In this document: one piece after another, positions 38,778 through 52,174 of the stretch
Layout of the letters: every line of letters starts with the position of its first letter
How positions within the stretch are numbered: the first letter of the stretch is position 1
Assembly: GCA_000499405.2 (NCBI GenBank)
Contig: HG738137.1
Location: forward strand, 21,104,603-21,168,602
DNA: 64,000 bases
Source of the DNA: Onchocerca volvulus
Lineage: Eukaryota; Nematoda; Chromadorea; Rhabditida; Onchocercidae
Reading direction: 5' to 3'
The notes under the pieces: generated by a model
Seen by the model: the letters and a program-made list of their open reading frames with translations, nothing else
The model's database searches: none
Told to the model about the DNA's origin: nothing
Translations under genes and position numbers: made by a program

Positions 38778-41700
38778 CTGAAATTTAAATTAAATTAATG
38801 ATATGTAAAAGGTCATTAAATTAATGCAAGAGTTCATAAAGGAACAAGGAAAATAGAGCGTATCATCTGATACTAGAAAATTGAAAAAAGCAATCGACAT
38901 GAATTACGATTTTATAAAGAGTATGATGATTATTAGCAATAAACAATGTGCATATTTGAAGGCACAGATAAATATCAAGTAAATCAATAATTAATTATTC
39001 ATTATAGACAAATTGATAAATGATAAATAGTTTCCTAGGTGACAAACAGAACGATGGTCTAAACTCTTCCATTAACGCTTGAGAATTGGCGAATCATTCG
39101 GAGTTATTGAAAAATAAATGTTTTTAGCTAAAGCGCTTATAGCGGTCGACTTTTAACGATTCTATTTTTGATAGCAGCTTCGAGACATAAAGTCCAGTAC
39201 TGTCAATAGCAACTGCATTATGCATTATAAAAACAAATGAGAAGAGGAAGGCTAATTTTTAATTTATTTTTTCTATTATCATCAATAATGATAAATATAA
39301 ATACTTCATTCCCAATAAAACATAACAACTACTATAGGTGGAAATTGGTATCGAAAGAAATCATCGTCATCATAAGTAGTTTTCAATCACTTTGAAACCA
39401 AAAAACATGAACAATTTACTGTAATTAACAGGAATAATGAATAAAGTACTTCGATTTTTCTTTTTTTTCTTTTTTTTTCATGGATTTCAATAATAAACAT
39501 TTGAAATATAAAAATAGACTGAATTATGCTCAAAATTGCCACAAGAATTTATTTTTTACCTAATGTCAAGGAATTCTTTCGTTTACTTATTGAATTTTTG
39601 GCACTTCCGTACTTTCCCCACAAAACAAGATAAGAACTTGCGACAAATACAAAAGGAAATGGGAATCAAAAGAAGAGGATTCTGCAAATCGCAGCTAGAA
39701 AATTATTTCACTTTCTTAACCTTCTGCTGAGAACTATACAACGCTGAATCTCTTGTCGGGAAAACCGAAATTAATTCCTGTTTAAAATTAATTATTACAA
39801 AAAATTACATAATCAACTGGTTAAAAATTTGCAAAATTTTCTGATGAATCATCATTTGTAAAATTATTTCTTAATGTATGCTAACTTCCATGCCAACCTA
39901 CAACATCCATCCAAACGTTCTCGGTTTTAGCTAAAATAATTCAAATCAAATGATTAATCTTGTATTTACATATCCCTTCTCATCTTTTGTATTCAATTAA
40001 ACTGTATCACAACATTTTTCTTTTTGTAAAACTGTTCCTTTCTCAAATTATTTTGTTATCAATCGTATCATATCTCGACACGCTCAATTTTTAACAGTTC
40101 AAATACCCCCAAACAAAATTTCAAAAAACTTTTTTCGATTCAAGTTTGTTTCGCTCCAACTGGACGACTTTAGACTACTTTACTCCTCTCCAAGTTCCCA
40201 TTACACATTCCTCTCTGAATTCCCAATCCATGTCATCCAATTTCTTCAACCACTTGCCTGATTTTCTCCTGTGCTGCCAATTATTTGTTATTCGATTACT
40301 GCTATTGTGAATAAAGGAATTAATACAAATCTGTCCCATCCACAACTCAACTCAACAGCAAGCCTTCCACAATATCTCTTAGGAAAATGATTGAGTTTGC
40401 ATAAATTTTATACATTGTGGTAAAGTGTAAGAATTTGATTTGAATTTCACAGCTTTAAAAAACACACTGTCAAATACTGACTAAAATCGTAATTGCACGA
40501 AATGATACCTTAAAATTGAAAGATAATCTTTAGCAAGAGGAAAAAGGTACAAACAAAAATTTATGGGAATCAATAGGCAAGAAAAATTGAACTGAACAAT
40601 ATTGAAAAATATCAGGAAAGTGCAAAAAAAAGACACGGTGAGAAAACGCGTTATAAACTCAATAGTTTACGGAAATTTTTGGAAACTTTAAAACTTAGCG
40701 ATTTCATCTATCTTATTCTCGATCACAATATGAATGAAAATGATTTAGCGTTGAAAAGTTCTCTAGAAAAAATCATTTTGAATAAGAATGAAGTGAAAAT
40801 TCCGAATCTTTTCAATTTGCTCAAAAATTTCTTTGTTAAACTATCGATTAGATTAGAATTCAACGAAAACGATTTGTCTATGTATATAATATTTTGAATG
40901 GGACATAATTTTGCTATCGACAATTTCCTTTCAACCATTTATTTCCTTCATTTATAATTTAGTTGATCGAAAATATAATGGATTGATCAACAATTGATGA
41001 ATATCCGTGATGTGATGCTCGGAATCAAGGAATAATTGAATGCGATATACAGGTAGATAATAATAGTTCGCAACATATAAAATTATTTAAATAAAAAAGA
41101 AAAGTGAACGAAAAGAAAATGATAAATCCAATGATAAATGAAATGATAAACGACTATTGCTGAGATCATCGATAACAGCAGAATTTTATGATTATCTTTC
41201 CTTCTAAATGAATTCAGTATTTTGGTAAAAAATGATTGAGCAGATGATTTGTGGATTTAATTACTCCATTGAAGAGCGACCACTTCACCAAAAAATTCAG
41301 TGATTCATTTATTTGTAAACTGATCATGAAAATATTTGAAATTGGAAGTATCATACACGTCGTTTTTATCCATTTGAGAAAACTTCCTTAAGAAATGATT
41401 GCCATACATCGACCTTGAAATATATTGTGATAATTGAGGAAGAATCTTCGAACTCGGTACTTCTAATTAACTTCCTTCTCGAAGCCATGTAATAATAGCT
41501 GGATCAATGTATTATTTATCTATTTCTAATAATAATCTCTCAAATCATGGATGCAATTAAATAGGAGAAAATTGAGTTTAGTTTGGTTCAATTCTTCAAA
41601 TTCTCAAGCTCTTGACTTATTGGAAAAGCAAGTCTGAAAGTGTAATTTTTTGTAAAATTCGATTTTACTGTTGCAAATATATGGGAAATTTCAATGTTTT

Positions 41701-42390
41701 CAACAAAAATCCTGGCTGATTTTTGAAATTTTTGCAGTATGCTTCAAAAAGGTATTCGGAGAATATCGTAGCAAAGTGATGGAAAAGTATTATATTCATA
41801 TTTGCTTTTTGATCCTTCTTATGGATATCAACAAAGTTATTGCAGCTAATATGGAATGTGTTCAATGAAATAACAATTTCAAAGTTTAAAAATCAATAGT
41901 AGATCAATTCAAGATCACTGCATATATGAAAAGATCAAGGTTATCAAAATTCCTGGAACACTGTGACTCATCTTTTCTTTCTGTTGAAAAGATGGTATGT
42001 ATGATCATAAAAAAAGTATAACTGTAAATACCTGATACCAACGCAGTCCCTACATGATCTTGTGCAAATAGAAGATAACTCAGTAAAACATTTCCTATTC
42101 GTACAAGTAGGATCACTACTTCTGTTTACTTTTCTAAATTATTATGGAAAAAGATATTTTATCGAAAATTTTTGATGTAAATTCGATACAAAAAAATGAT
42201 TAGAAAAGAGATGAACTTTCCCAATTATCGGAGCAGCTTTGGGATTGTAGATACCAGGCTTCAAGCCTCTTTACTTAGTTCAACTGCTGGTTAGTCGATC
42301 TCATGATCTAAGTCCTGTTTTCTGACAAATTTGTAGTTTCTGTAACAAAAGCTCTTCTTTTAATTCTTAAAATTAAATTTGAAAAATGGT

Positions 42391-42516
42391 AAAAGAAGGG
42401 AAAAAAAGAAAATAATAAAAAGGAAAGGAAAATAAAAAGGAAGATAAAAGGAAAATGAAAACGAAAACAAAAGAAATAAAAGAAAAAAAGGAAAATAAAA
42501 TAAGAGGCAAAAACAA
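42391..42516 (+). repeat. Purine-rich (A/G) low-complexity tract
   Basis: About 125 bases almost entirely A and G on the + strand with scattered T and C. No protein is implied; the minus-strand open frame here is a phenylalanine/serine/leucine-rich artefact of the tract. Confidence 0.8.
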
Positions 42517-45500
42517 AATAACTTGATCGAAATTTGAAAGAGAAGCTAAGAAAACGTTAATTTGGACTCTTTCGGATGTTTGAATTATAGCTAAGAACTC
42601 TTTCTTAGTATAGGATTTCATTTTTTTGCAAATAGAATTAGGACTTTTGTTTGACTTAATCATATTTTCAAGCGAAATTTAAGATTAAGTCCAACAAAAG
42701 AACTTGACTAAAAGTTTCAGCATTTAAATTCTTATGACCATAAATTGGCAGTTTAATTACTGAAAAATTATAATTTGTTAGATGCATTACATTACATTCT
42801 ACTCGTCTATAACATATGAAATGGTATGTTAAGTGCAAAATGAATTTTTCATCAAAAGAGAAGTGTTGTTGGCATTTTAATGCAAAAATAACTTTAGAAA
42901 AACAATTTTGATATTTTATGCATGATTTTTACATTTTTACATTTGAAATCAAATTAACAGTACTTATCCAAACTGAAATGAAAATATCGGATCAAATTTA
43001 CTTCACAAACGAATTCATGCAATCCACATGTGACTATCTCCTTCTCTAATTCTCATTTTGACGAAAGCCATAATATTTTTTAAAATGAAGTGAACGAAAA
43101 AAACAATATAGAAACATCACTATTTGCCGTCAATATCAAATCGATGAAATTACATATTTTAAATGGACACTATAAATAGCGCATTGCGGCATTTGGCTAT
43201 TATCCATTTGAGTGGAAACTTGTTTCCGATTCTTCTCTCTAAATGTATAATCATGATTGTCAGTCAATTTGCAAATGCAATTCCAGTTTCGAACTAAATT
43301 TACATTTAAACCATATAATCAATAGAATTTGCAAAAAGTTATGTAAAAAAAAAAAACAATTAAAAAGACATTACAAACAAAATTCCATGTAATGTATAAA
43401 GTGTGTAAAAGTTCTTTGGTATACTTTTGCTTCGTCAATTATTGAATGAGTAGCAAAAAGATTCCAAGTTATATATTGAGAATGACAAGTAAAGCAAGCC
43501 AGGCTCGATTAGAATATCCGCGATGAATTGTATTTAAGAATTCATTATCTAATACGTAAAGCAGATTAAAAAAAAAAAGAAAAAAAAACAAAGAAGAAAA
43601 GAAAAACTATAGTTTTATTATGGAAATTATGAAAAATCAATTACCAATGCGAAAATGATAAAAGCAATGGAATACAAAAGTTTGATGGAGAAATTGAACA
43701 GAATTAATGAAGAGAAGAGGAAGCATTTTCGAAACGCTCAAATCAACATCTTCACTTGCATTTTATTTCAGTTGATTGACATGCACCGAGCAGCACATGC
43801 AACCAAATATGCGGCAAATAAATAGATTTAGAAATAAGCAGGTTGAATTAATTTCATTTATTAGACAGAGAGAAAGAGATAAGCAAAGTAAACAAGTTCT
43901 AGTTTATCCAAGCTATACACTTAAACTTTCTAATAAAATATTGGATCGAATAATGGAAAAATGATGTTTATCGATAATGCAAGATTCATTATTCCTAAGG
44001 GCAGATTTCAATGATTTAACAATAAATGTCAACCTTGCTTTAATAAGGTGGTGCACGCACTTCTTTTCACTCTTTCCTTTTTCCCAGCCGACAATAGCTG
44101 CTGATATAAACAGAAATTCATGAAGAATACTTCTTGAAAACTTTAAGTAATTGCAAGGGTAAATTCCTAGTTATACAGTACAACTTTTTCAACATTATTT
44201 TAAATGCGATTATTTATCCATATTAATATAATAGTTATGTCTGTAGACAATATCATTTGGTGATATAATCTGGCAAAATTTAATACAGCTTAGATTTAAG
44301 AAACTTTGATAATTTAAATAAAGTCATAATCAAATCCTAAATGAATTGTAGGATATGGAAGAAATTAAATAGGAACGGGTGAATTATTAGATGAATCACC
44401 ATGGGGACCAAGTAAAAATATATAAATTGACAGCAAAAATAATCCATTTTAAAATATAGTAATTATTAGAAGGAATTAATGTGGACCTTATTTATTCAAT
44501 CATCAAGACCATCGAAAAGTATTTCTCAGAAATTTTTGTGTGATAAAATTAGCTTTAGACAAAGCAGAACCACTCAGAATAAACTGGAGAACCAACTTCA
44601 GATTCTTTGCATTAAATTTTGTTGCCTTTTCAAGTATTTTTACCTCCGGAAGGGCCGAAGTATTGCTGATTTCTATTAAAATACCAGCTTATTTGGACAA
44701 TTTTTTTTTTTTAATAACCATTTCATTTGCATTTTGGACGCCATTTTAAGTCTAATGTACTGAAAAATCCATTTCTGCACACTTAAATAATGCCATATCT
44801 TCCTTAAAAATCCGTACTTTTTAATCAAAGCAATATTTCTTCACAGAGATTAAACACAATATACGTTAATTTAGAAAACCAGTTTTTGAAGCTTTAGTTT
44901 TGAATATTTTAAATAGCATGCACAGAAAAAATCGAATTAAAAAATTAACAACTCAATATATACATCAAAACAGTGTTTTTAAGTTTTGCTTCTCCGTCCT
45001 ACCATTTTTATATGCATAGATAAAAAGTACTAATAGCTAAATATATCAACTTGCTATAAAAACAAAAATAGTAAAAGTCTACAACTGAACCATTGATCAC
45101 TATGAGGAAATTAATTCCGAATGCAGAATTAATAACAGAAATCATTTATAAGCATAAAAAAATAAAAAATAAATGCACTTACACTCTGAAGGAGCACTGT
45201 ATCATTGTAGATATAATAAGGACTGCTCTACTTGCCTGCATATATTTTACAATACAAATATCATTTTTTAAATTTTCCATTTCGAAGTTCTGATTTTTTT
45301 AAGATTAATTGACTAAAATCAGATTCTTAATTTTTCCAAAGCAACTATTATTGCGGAACTTTCAACAAGAATCAAATAATGATGCACCAGTTACATTTAA
45401 TGTGATTATATATATTCTTACTGATGACTAAGAAATCCAATCTTTTGAAAATAATGATGAACTATTCGACAACAGTAATTTCTGGATAAATAAATTCTAT

Positions 45501-46235
45501 ACATTAAATTATCTGAAAAAATCTCTTAAAACAGATAATCAGTATAGACATAGTACAATCCAACACATAGGGTCTTGTTGGAAACGACTATCATATAGTG
45601 AAGATTCATGTGGAAAAATTTTTCTGCACATATATAAAAAATAATTATGATTAAAAAATGACTTTTATGGAAAGACATGGAAATTAGGCTTCGTATCTCT
45701 TACTATTCAACGGATTAGCAAAAAAGATTTATCAGAACAATGGATTTACATACATACATTCATATATATAATTTTGAAAAATGATGAGAAATTTGAATAA
45801 TTCTCTCCTTTTATCTACAAAATATAATACGTAATACTTTGTCGAAGCGAATGTCATATAAGAGCATAAATATTTTTAAAACAAAACATGACATCATGAG
45901 AATGCATTTTTTGGATACATTTAAAACCTGATGCTGCACATAACACTAGATTTTGCAAATGACTAAATTATTTGTATCGATAAAGATTTTTGAAATAAAT
46001 AATTTATACATACACATTTCTTGAAAAAATGATAAAAATTTTGAAATGTCCTACTTTCTGCGTCACTTGTGTAGCTCAAAATACGTTTTGAAAAAAAAAA
46101 AAAAAAAAAGAGAAAGAAAATAACAAAACAGCAAAAATTTTACACACATCTTTTTAGCTAACGTAAAGAAAAGAAAAACAATATCACAGAGAGAGAGAGC
46201 GGGATAACCGAGTTAAGCATAAAAGATAAAAAAGT

Positions 46236-48570
46236 TTACTTTGCAAACAAAGATTGAAGAAACTCATATACAGAATTCGTAATACCCCACGATAACAGCG
46301 ACCTGAAACACACCACAATTAGGTGAAATTCACTTTGGAAAGCATGGAAAATCTCAAATTCTAACATTCTATTCTTGATTGCCACCAAGAAAGGCTCTAC
46401 GTTTACCTCATTTTCGCAAAAAGTCTCACCACTGATTCCTAAAAAGTACTTCCTAGTCAAATCTGCCTTTTACTTCAGTCCAGAGATTCAGTATTTAATT
46501 AAGTAGCAACCGAAATCGAAATCTTTCCCGATTTCCTCATCTGTTTGACTTTACGTAACCAAATATAATCAACTAATATCATTCATATGGCTCAGAATGC
46601 TGGGATAAGATAACGTCATACTCGTGTCAGAAACACGGACCAACTTATCGTCATTGCCATAAGTACCGAACACGTACATCCAAACTAACAAACTGCAGAA
46701 TAACCACTAGACCACAGGACCCAACAGACCTCCAGTCAGCATGACTAGTATTTAAGCTATATTTTTTGGTATTTTGAAATCTCATAAAAAAATAATGAGA
46801 CTTTCTGTACAAAATTACTCTTTATATCAAAGCATATAACAAATCCTGAAGAAAACTAATACAAATACCTTGTGTAGTTGAGAGTAATTCCACGGAACAG
46901 TTCCTTAAATGAACGATTTCGTTCGATCCAAATAACTTTAAAAGTTGTCCAAGCTGATGAAAATGGACTGTTCACAGTGCTCTGCATTCGCTGTTTAACT
47001 ACATTTAATGGGAAAAATAATGATGATATAGAAGCACCAAGTACAGCACCCGAAATGAAATCACCAATAAATGTTACCAACTGCTCTGGTATTCTGAAAA
47101 GAACCAATATTTTACTGCCAACTCCTCCGCACTGAAAACAGAATAATTTCAGTTTTTTAAACAAACTCACTTAACGCCAATATAGTGAGATATGCATTGT
47201 TGATCACAATCAATCACAAAATCACGAAATGGTTTCCTAAGTGTGAAGAAAAAAACGTTGCTTAATCCATTCCTCAACAATACAATTGTAAAACCGCGGT
47301 ACAGCTCTTTTGGTCCAATCTGAAATGAATAATCACAACCCAAACATGTCAAAATTAAATTTGCTATTTACATTATAATGAATCCTCCGCATGTAAATAT
47401 AGATAAAACCCATTATTTTATTGTTTTAAAAATTTCTTCAAATTTTAAACATATGAAAAACACAATAAGTTAATAAATTAAAAAGATTTTATCATCAAAA
47501 GAGAGTTGATGTGTCTCCGGAACCGGACAAACAGCTGAAAGTATTGGTTACTGAGAAAAAAAAATACTAATATACTTATCTCTGATAGCGCACTAGACAA
47601 TTAGAATGATAAACACTATTTCTCTTAACCTATTGATGGCAGAAAGGCAAATTACCTTGGCAAGTTCTTTGAAAGCATGACCTGTATTTTGATAACGCTG
47701 ATTATACTTCGGTGACTGCAAAAGGACTTGTGTCCGCTCCAAAGGACATGAAATGGCCTCAACCGCACCTGCTAAAATACTGCAAATTACCGCTAAACTA
47801 TATGCAACTAAATAATGATGAATGATAATTTTATTCCTTAACATCAACACAAAAAAGTCCTTCAGCAAAAAAGCAAAATCAAATCAAACAATACAAACAA
47901 CTTTATCCCTGGGATATATGATGCAAACAATACAAGCTCATGAAGCTTACTAGTGACTAACCCATAAATGCAGCACATGCAAAACATGCAATACGAGTTT
48001 GCGCTGTCCGACATTCCGAGCATCCAAAATAGCGATGAAATTTGTCAAACATTCCGAACATTACTGATCGTGTCGTTGTTCGCTGTATGAGAGGTGGAAG
48101 CATTCCTCTGTAGAGCATCCAATAACCCTCATTTCTTAACTGAAAAACAAGCATTCTTTAATTTCACTTCTTAATTTTCACGTTATCAAATACCAACTGC
48201 GTTAGCAAATAATGTGCCAATTTACCTCAAACTGCTTCAATAAACAATTGTTTTTATAATTAAAACATTTAAAATTTAAAAAGTTAATAATTTATAAAGT
48301 GATATTGTATTTTACATAAGTTAGTCAAAAATATATACCTCATTGTTTTCTCAAAATAAATGTCAATATCATCCAAAACCGATTCTCAGAAAAAGAATTT
48401 TAGTATAGGCAACGATATGAAACTGAACCAACCTGCTGATAAACTTCCTTTGCAGTAATACCTTGTAACTGCTGACGAAATATCATTTTATTTGGAGGAT
48501 ATAAGAGCACAGTCTCAACAAAACCTGCGCCCCAACCAGCAATAAAATTTTGGTATTTTTCTTTTTGCAT
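46236..48570 (-). CDS. SLC25A51-type mitochondrial NAD+ carrier
   Basis: A six-exon mitochondrial carrier of 302 residues, orthologous to human SLC25A51/52 (297 residues), which import NAD+ across the inner membrane (family knowledge). Exons: 48433-48570, 47962-48139, 47656-47807, 47171-47319, 46869-47093, 46236-46302; phases agree and the sum is 303 codons. Three carrier repeats are seen. Repeat 1 has the atypical PPNKMIFRQQL (human PIQKVLFRQQL), repeat 2 CPLERTQVLLQ, repeat 3 FPLNVVKQRMQS. Other matches are LYRGMLPPLIQ, LYRGFTIVLLRNGLSNVFFF, LFRGITLNY and RSLLSWGITNSVYEFL. The start at 48570 is chosen because that frame has stops just upstream. A TTTTCAG acceptor lies 50 bases before it, and another ATG sits 5 bases upstream in a different frame. 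Confidence 0.96.
46650..46722 (-). repeat. tRNA-like sequence, probably a SINE or tRNA pseudogene
   Basis: Minus strand, inside the last intron of the carrier gene. TGGTCTAGTGGTTA (46701-46714) is a textbook A box of tRNA-Glu/Asp type, and GTTCGGTACTT (46661-46671) is a B-box-like element about 30 bases later, the normal tRNA spacing. The acceptor stem does not pair (5' TCCTGTG has no matching CACAGGA), so it is not a working tRNA. The sequence continues less AT-rich than its surroundings for some 50-60 bases, as in a tRNA-derived SINE. Confidence 0.55.
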
Positions 48571-48575
48571 CGCAT
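48483..48575 (-). other. Overlapping upstream ORF at the NAD+ carrier start
   Basis: An ATG at 48575, five bases upstream of the carrier ATG (ATGCGATG), opens a 30-codon frame that ends in TGA within the first carrier exon. Ribosomes would have to skip it to make the carrier, so it could damp translation. Inference from sequence only. Confidence 0.5.
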
Positions 48576-51500
48576 TGGAAAAATAATTTTATAACTCCTC
48601 TCACCACTAACAAATTTTGCCTGAAAATGAAGTAAAAATGGAGATTCTGAAAAGAGAAACTGATCAATATTTAAAGAATCAAACAAATACACTCAATTTT
48701 CTTAATTCCCAATGAATAAGCTATTTGCTGAGAAATGATATCAAGAAAATGCCCATCACAAACATGAAAATATATATATAATGTTAGAATAACAAAGAAT
48801 ATAAGTTGCAACTATAATCAGTTAACAATTGCATCGAGAAATTTAAATAATTAATCAATTAAGAATCAGAGGATTCGACTGCAAAGAACCACAGGATTTG
48901 TGATTTTTTTTTTTTTTCTTTTAAAAGTTTGTAGCGATGCCATCTGTAAGCTAGCCATAGTTGTTAACACAGAAATATGATCCAAACTCTGAACTTGTAG
49001 AGATTCACTCCGATGATTCGTACTCTTGTTCATCATTTGAAAAGGATTTCTGAATTTTTCGACTAAAATGATTACTTTAATGACTTCAGAAATGAAATAC
49101 ATCTAACAAACTAAGTGAACAAAATGAAGGTTAAGTTTTGATGAAGTGGAAAATATCCATGTTAATAAATTTATGTTCGCGTTAACACCGATTTCTTTCA
49201 TGGCTGATTTCTTTTTCCTAAGATTTTCCTAACATTAGAAATGCGACAGAAAGAAATCTCGATTGCTATTTCAAAAAGAACATCAAATAAAAGGCATCAT
49301 GCATGGAAATCTGAAACTATAATCGATACCTAAAACAAAAAATGCTAATAAGAATAAGAATGACTATATTTAACTAATATAGTCTTAACTGGTGAGGCAA
49401 TCACGGAATAGATTTAGAGTAAAAATTTGAGAAAATATTTATTTGTTCCATAGAAAGGCTCTCTTACCACTTCAATGTTTCCGAAATCATCCCATAAAAA
49501 TTATAATCGACTCAACGGATTCCTTGAAGCTTGAAGATATTTAAAACTGTGTCAAGCAAACGAATAAAGCTACAAGAAATAGTGCATTGTCGAAAGAGAA
49601 CAAATTCCAGGATGAAATTTCTCTCTTTTTTTACAGAGAAAATTAGATGGAAATCATCATATATGGAAATTTGAATGAATGAATCGACAAGAGAACTAAA
49701 TAAAGAAGCTTTATCACGATCTTGAGCTTTATATAGGATCAGCAATGCTTGCTAATTAAAATTGACATGTGAATACATGCAACATGCGTTTTTACACAAT
49801 GCAAAATTTATTCTGCGGTTGTCTTATACGTTACCTTGTACAAGGAAATCAATCTTTCATTTTTTTGAAAGGAAAGGATAGAGAAGTGAGGGAAGAATAG
49901 AGTCAACTAAGTCAAGTTTTTACCGTTATGAAGCAAATCTCTCTAAATGCAAATTGATTCATGAACATAGCTCTAGAGTCAGAAACTTTCTAGGCTTCCC
50001 CTGAAATGCTTTGGATAAGATAGTGTTTCACAGTTACCCGTATTTGTGAAGATCTCCCAAATAGTCATCACGATCCAATATAATCTGTTAACTGTTGACA
50101 GCGGAAATATCCTTTAATCGTACGATCGCATCCATTTATTCTGATTTTTAGTCTCATTCGATAAATGAGGAAAACAGCAACTTTTTCTTTATTTCAATCT
50201 CAAAAATGATTAATTATATCACCCACTGGTCTTTCTCAATAATTAATTTCTAGTACCGCGTTATTCATCATTTTTCATCCATCTTTCGCTTGATATCACA
50301 ATAAAGTAGAGCGCTCAATTATGCATAGTAAAGCTTGAAAATCAGCTCTAAGAGATGTATGTAAATGCTTGATAAATTAAATTTCAAAATCCCTCTCAAT
50401 AAAATCCTTTACTGTGCTTTTTTTTTTTTTTTCGGATAGGATGGGATTGAATAATCTCCTCCAGCAATTAGAAGAATTTATTATGAATCGTACATGTTGT
50501 ATCAATGATATCTATTCAGACTGTCCATATCCAATTTTTTACTGAGTTCCTGCTAATTTATCGTTAATGAATGATGAGGAAGATGGATACTTCACAAAAG
50601 CACAGCGAACTCAATGGAAATCAAAATGTTAAACAACGTTGAGGAGAAGTTGATCAAGTTCTTTAAATACTTCCCAAAAAAAATATCAGGATCGATGAAG
50701 CTTATCTCATCTCAGTATACTGCATATAGTATCTATGAGGCGGACCCGAACAATTTTATTATCCTGTGAAGAAATTCCTTCATTCCTTCCTCTAACTTTT
50801 GTTAAGCAGCAGCTGTTTTTGTAAACAACAGGACCACTATTCCTCTCATTTCTGAACATGTTTCGGATTTTCTGAGAGATTGGAAATTATTCAGTATGAA
50901 AGCACCAAGGATAAAATCTAAATCAAATTCATGGCAATTATTATTAATATAGGTATTCTGAAATTCTCAAATAAAGAAATTTGCGCGTTTTGAGGGAAGA
51001 CTGTTGATATCGAATTAGCGCAAATTTGAATTTTAGTTATCTCTGGATCAGGAACAATCGAAAACTAAGTTTCAAAAGTTTCCGACGGCACAAAAATTAA
51101 GAGAAATATGAAGTGAAATAAAACTCTGGCAAGTGATTTTCAACCCATAACACGAATGTCATTTGCGTAAAGACCGATGAATTCCCTATCATTGTTTTCC
51201 ATCGATAAACAAATAAAGCAAACCAGTTCGATATACTTGAAATTTGTTTACTTGGCGCGAGATGAAAATCCTGGGTCCCAGCCCTGGTCAAAATCCTGGT
51301 TGTGTGTTTTACGTATTGGTGTGAAGACTTTCGTTTATATTTATTATTCCGATTTATGGGTGGCGGTGAGTCATAATTGTCTGTTTTTTTTGATTTATCT
51401 CTCCAAAATTGGGAAATTCAGAAGTTTTCATAGACTAAAGATGATATCACGACGAGTCCCTAAAAATAAATCCGTTGATGCAGAACATTGTCTTTAAGGT

Positions 51501-52174
51501 AGAGGTAGGTACAAAATGCTGTACTTTATTTTACATCTTAAGTCGTGCGACTGCAGCAATGACTTCATGCAGTAGTTCTAATTTCTATCTTTTTTCAAGT
51601 GTTGCAAAATGAAAATAAATAGGAGGCTTCTTTGGTTCAATTTAAATTTTTACAAACTGTAAGATCGTATTATGCTATTTGCAAATTTAAACGGCAATGA
51701 AACATTTATATTTAATATTCGTATTGGCATTATTGGAGAATCTCGTGAGCAAAATATTATGGAAAAAATTTTATTGCCATTCAAACGTTGAAATCGACAT
51801 ATTTTGAAATCTTTCCTATTTCAGAAATTTTTGAAGGATATCGATTTGTAACGATATTTTAAGCAATTAAATACAATAGCATCAAACGAATGTACGAAAA
51901 TCTAGATGTTTTTCCTGAGAATTTCAATCATTAAAAACTTGAATCACGATAATGCTTTTTATTTCCATCATCAAAAATTTCATATCTGTGAAACACGACA
52001 AAACATGTCAAAACAAATTTACTTTGCCGAATCAAAATGTCACGTTGATGATATCAAATAAAACGTCATCATCCGGTCATCAACAAATGCAATATAAAAA
52101 CTATACAAAATTTATGATTATACGATATATGCAGACTGATGTACAGAAACGAAAACAACACGATTAACTATGCA
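48571..52174. other. Intergenic region between the carrier and NSE2
   Basis: Both flanking genes are on the minus strand. The part next to 48571 should hold the carrier promoter and leader. No exon chain was recognised in the rest. The 106-codon open frame at 51177-51497 lies in slightly less AT-rich DNA but shows no known family. Confidence 0.45.

Larger units (their letters stand above)
37411..46235. other. Gene-poor region
   Basis: About 8.8 kb of AT-rich DNA. Apart from one candidate exon (38683-38777), a less AT-rich open stretch (40175-40413, minus) and a purine tract (about 42391-42516), nothing supported is visible. The listed open frames of 60-120 codons (for example 38100-38456) lack splice context and recognisable motifs. 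Confidence 0.45.

Noticed and set aside
42245..42330. TAGTTCAACTG...CTCATGATC as a tRNA-Met-like sequence
   Set aside because: The A-box-like and CAT loop-like parts are present, but the stems do not pair and the T-arm-like palindrome lies on the wrong side.
51177..51497. 106-codon plus-strand open frame in the 48.6-52.2 kb gap
   Set aside because: Starts without splice or leader context and matches no family I recognise; the minus strand is also open over part of it.
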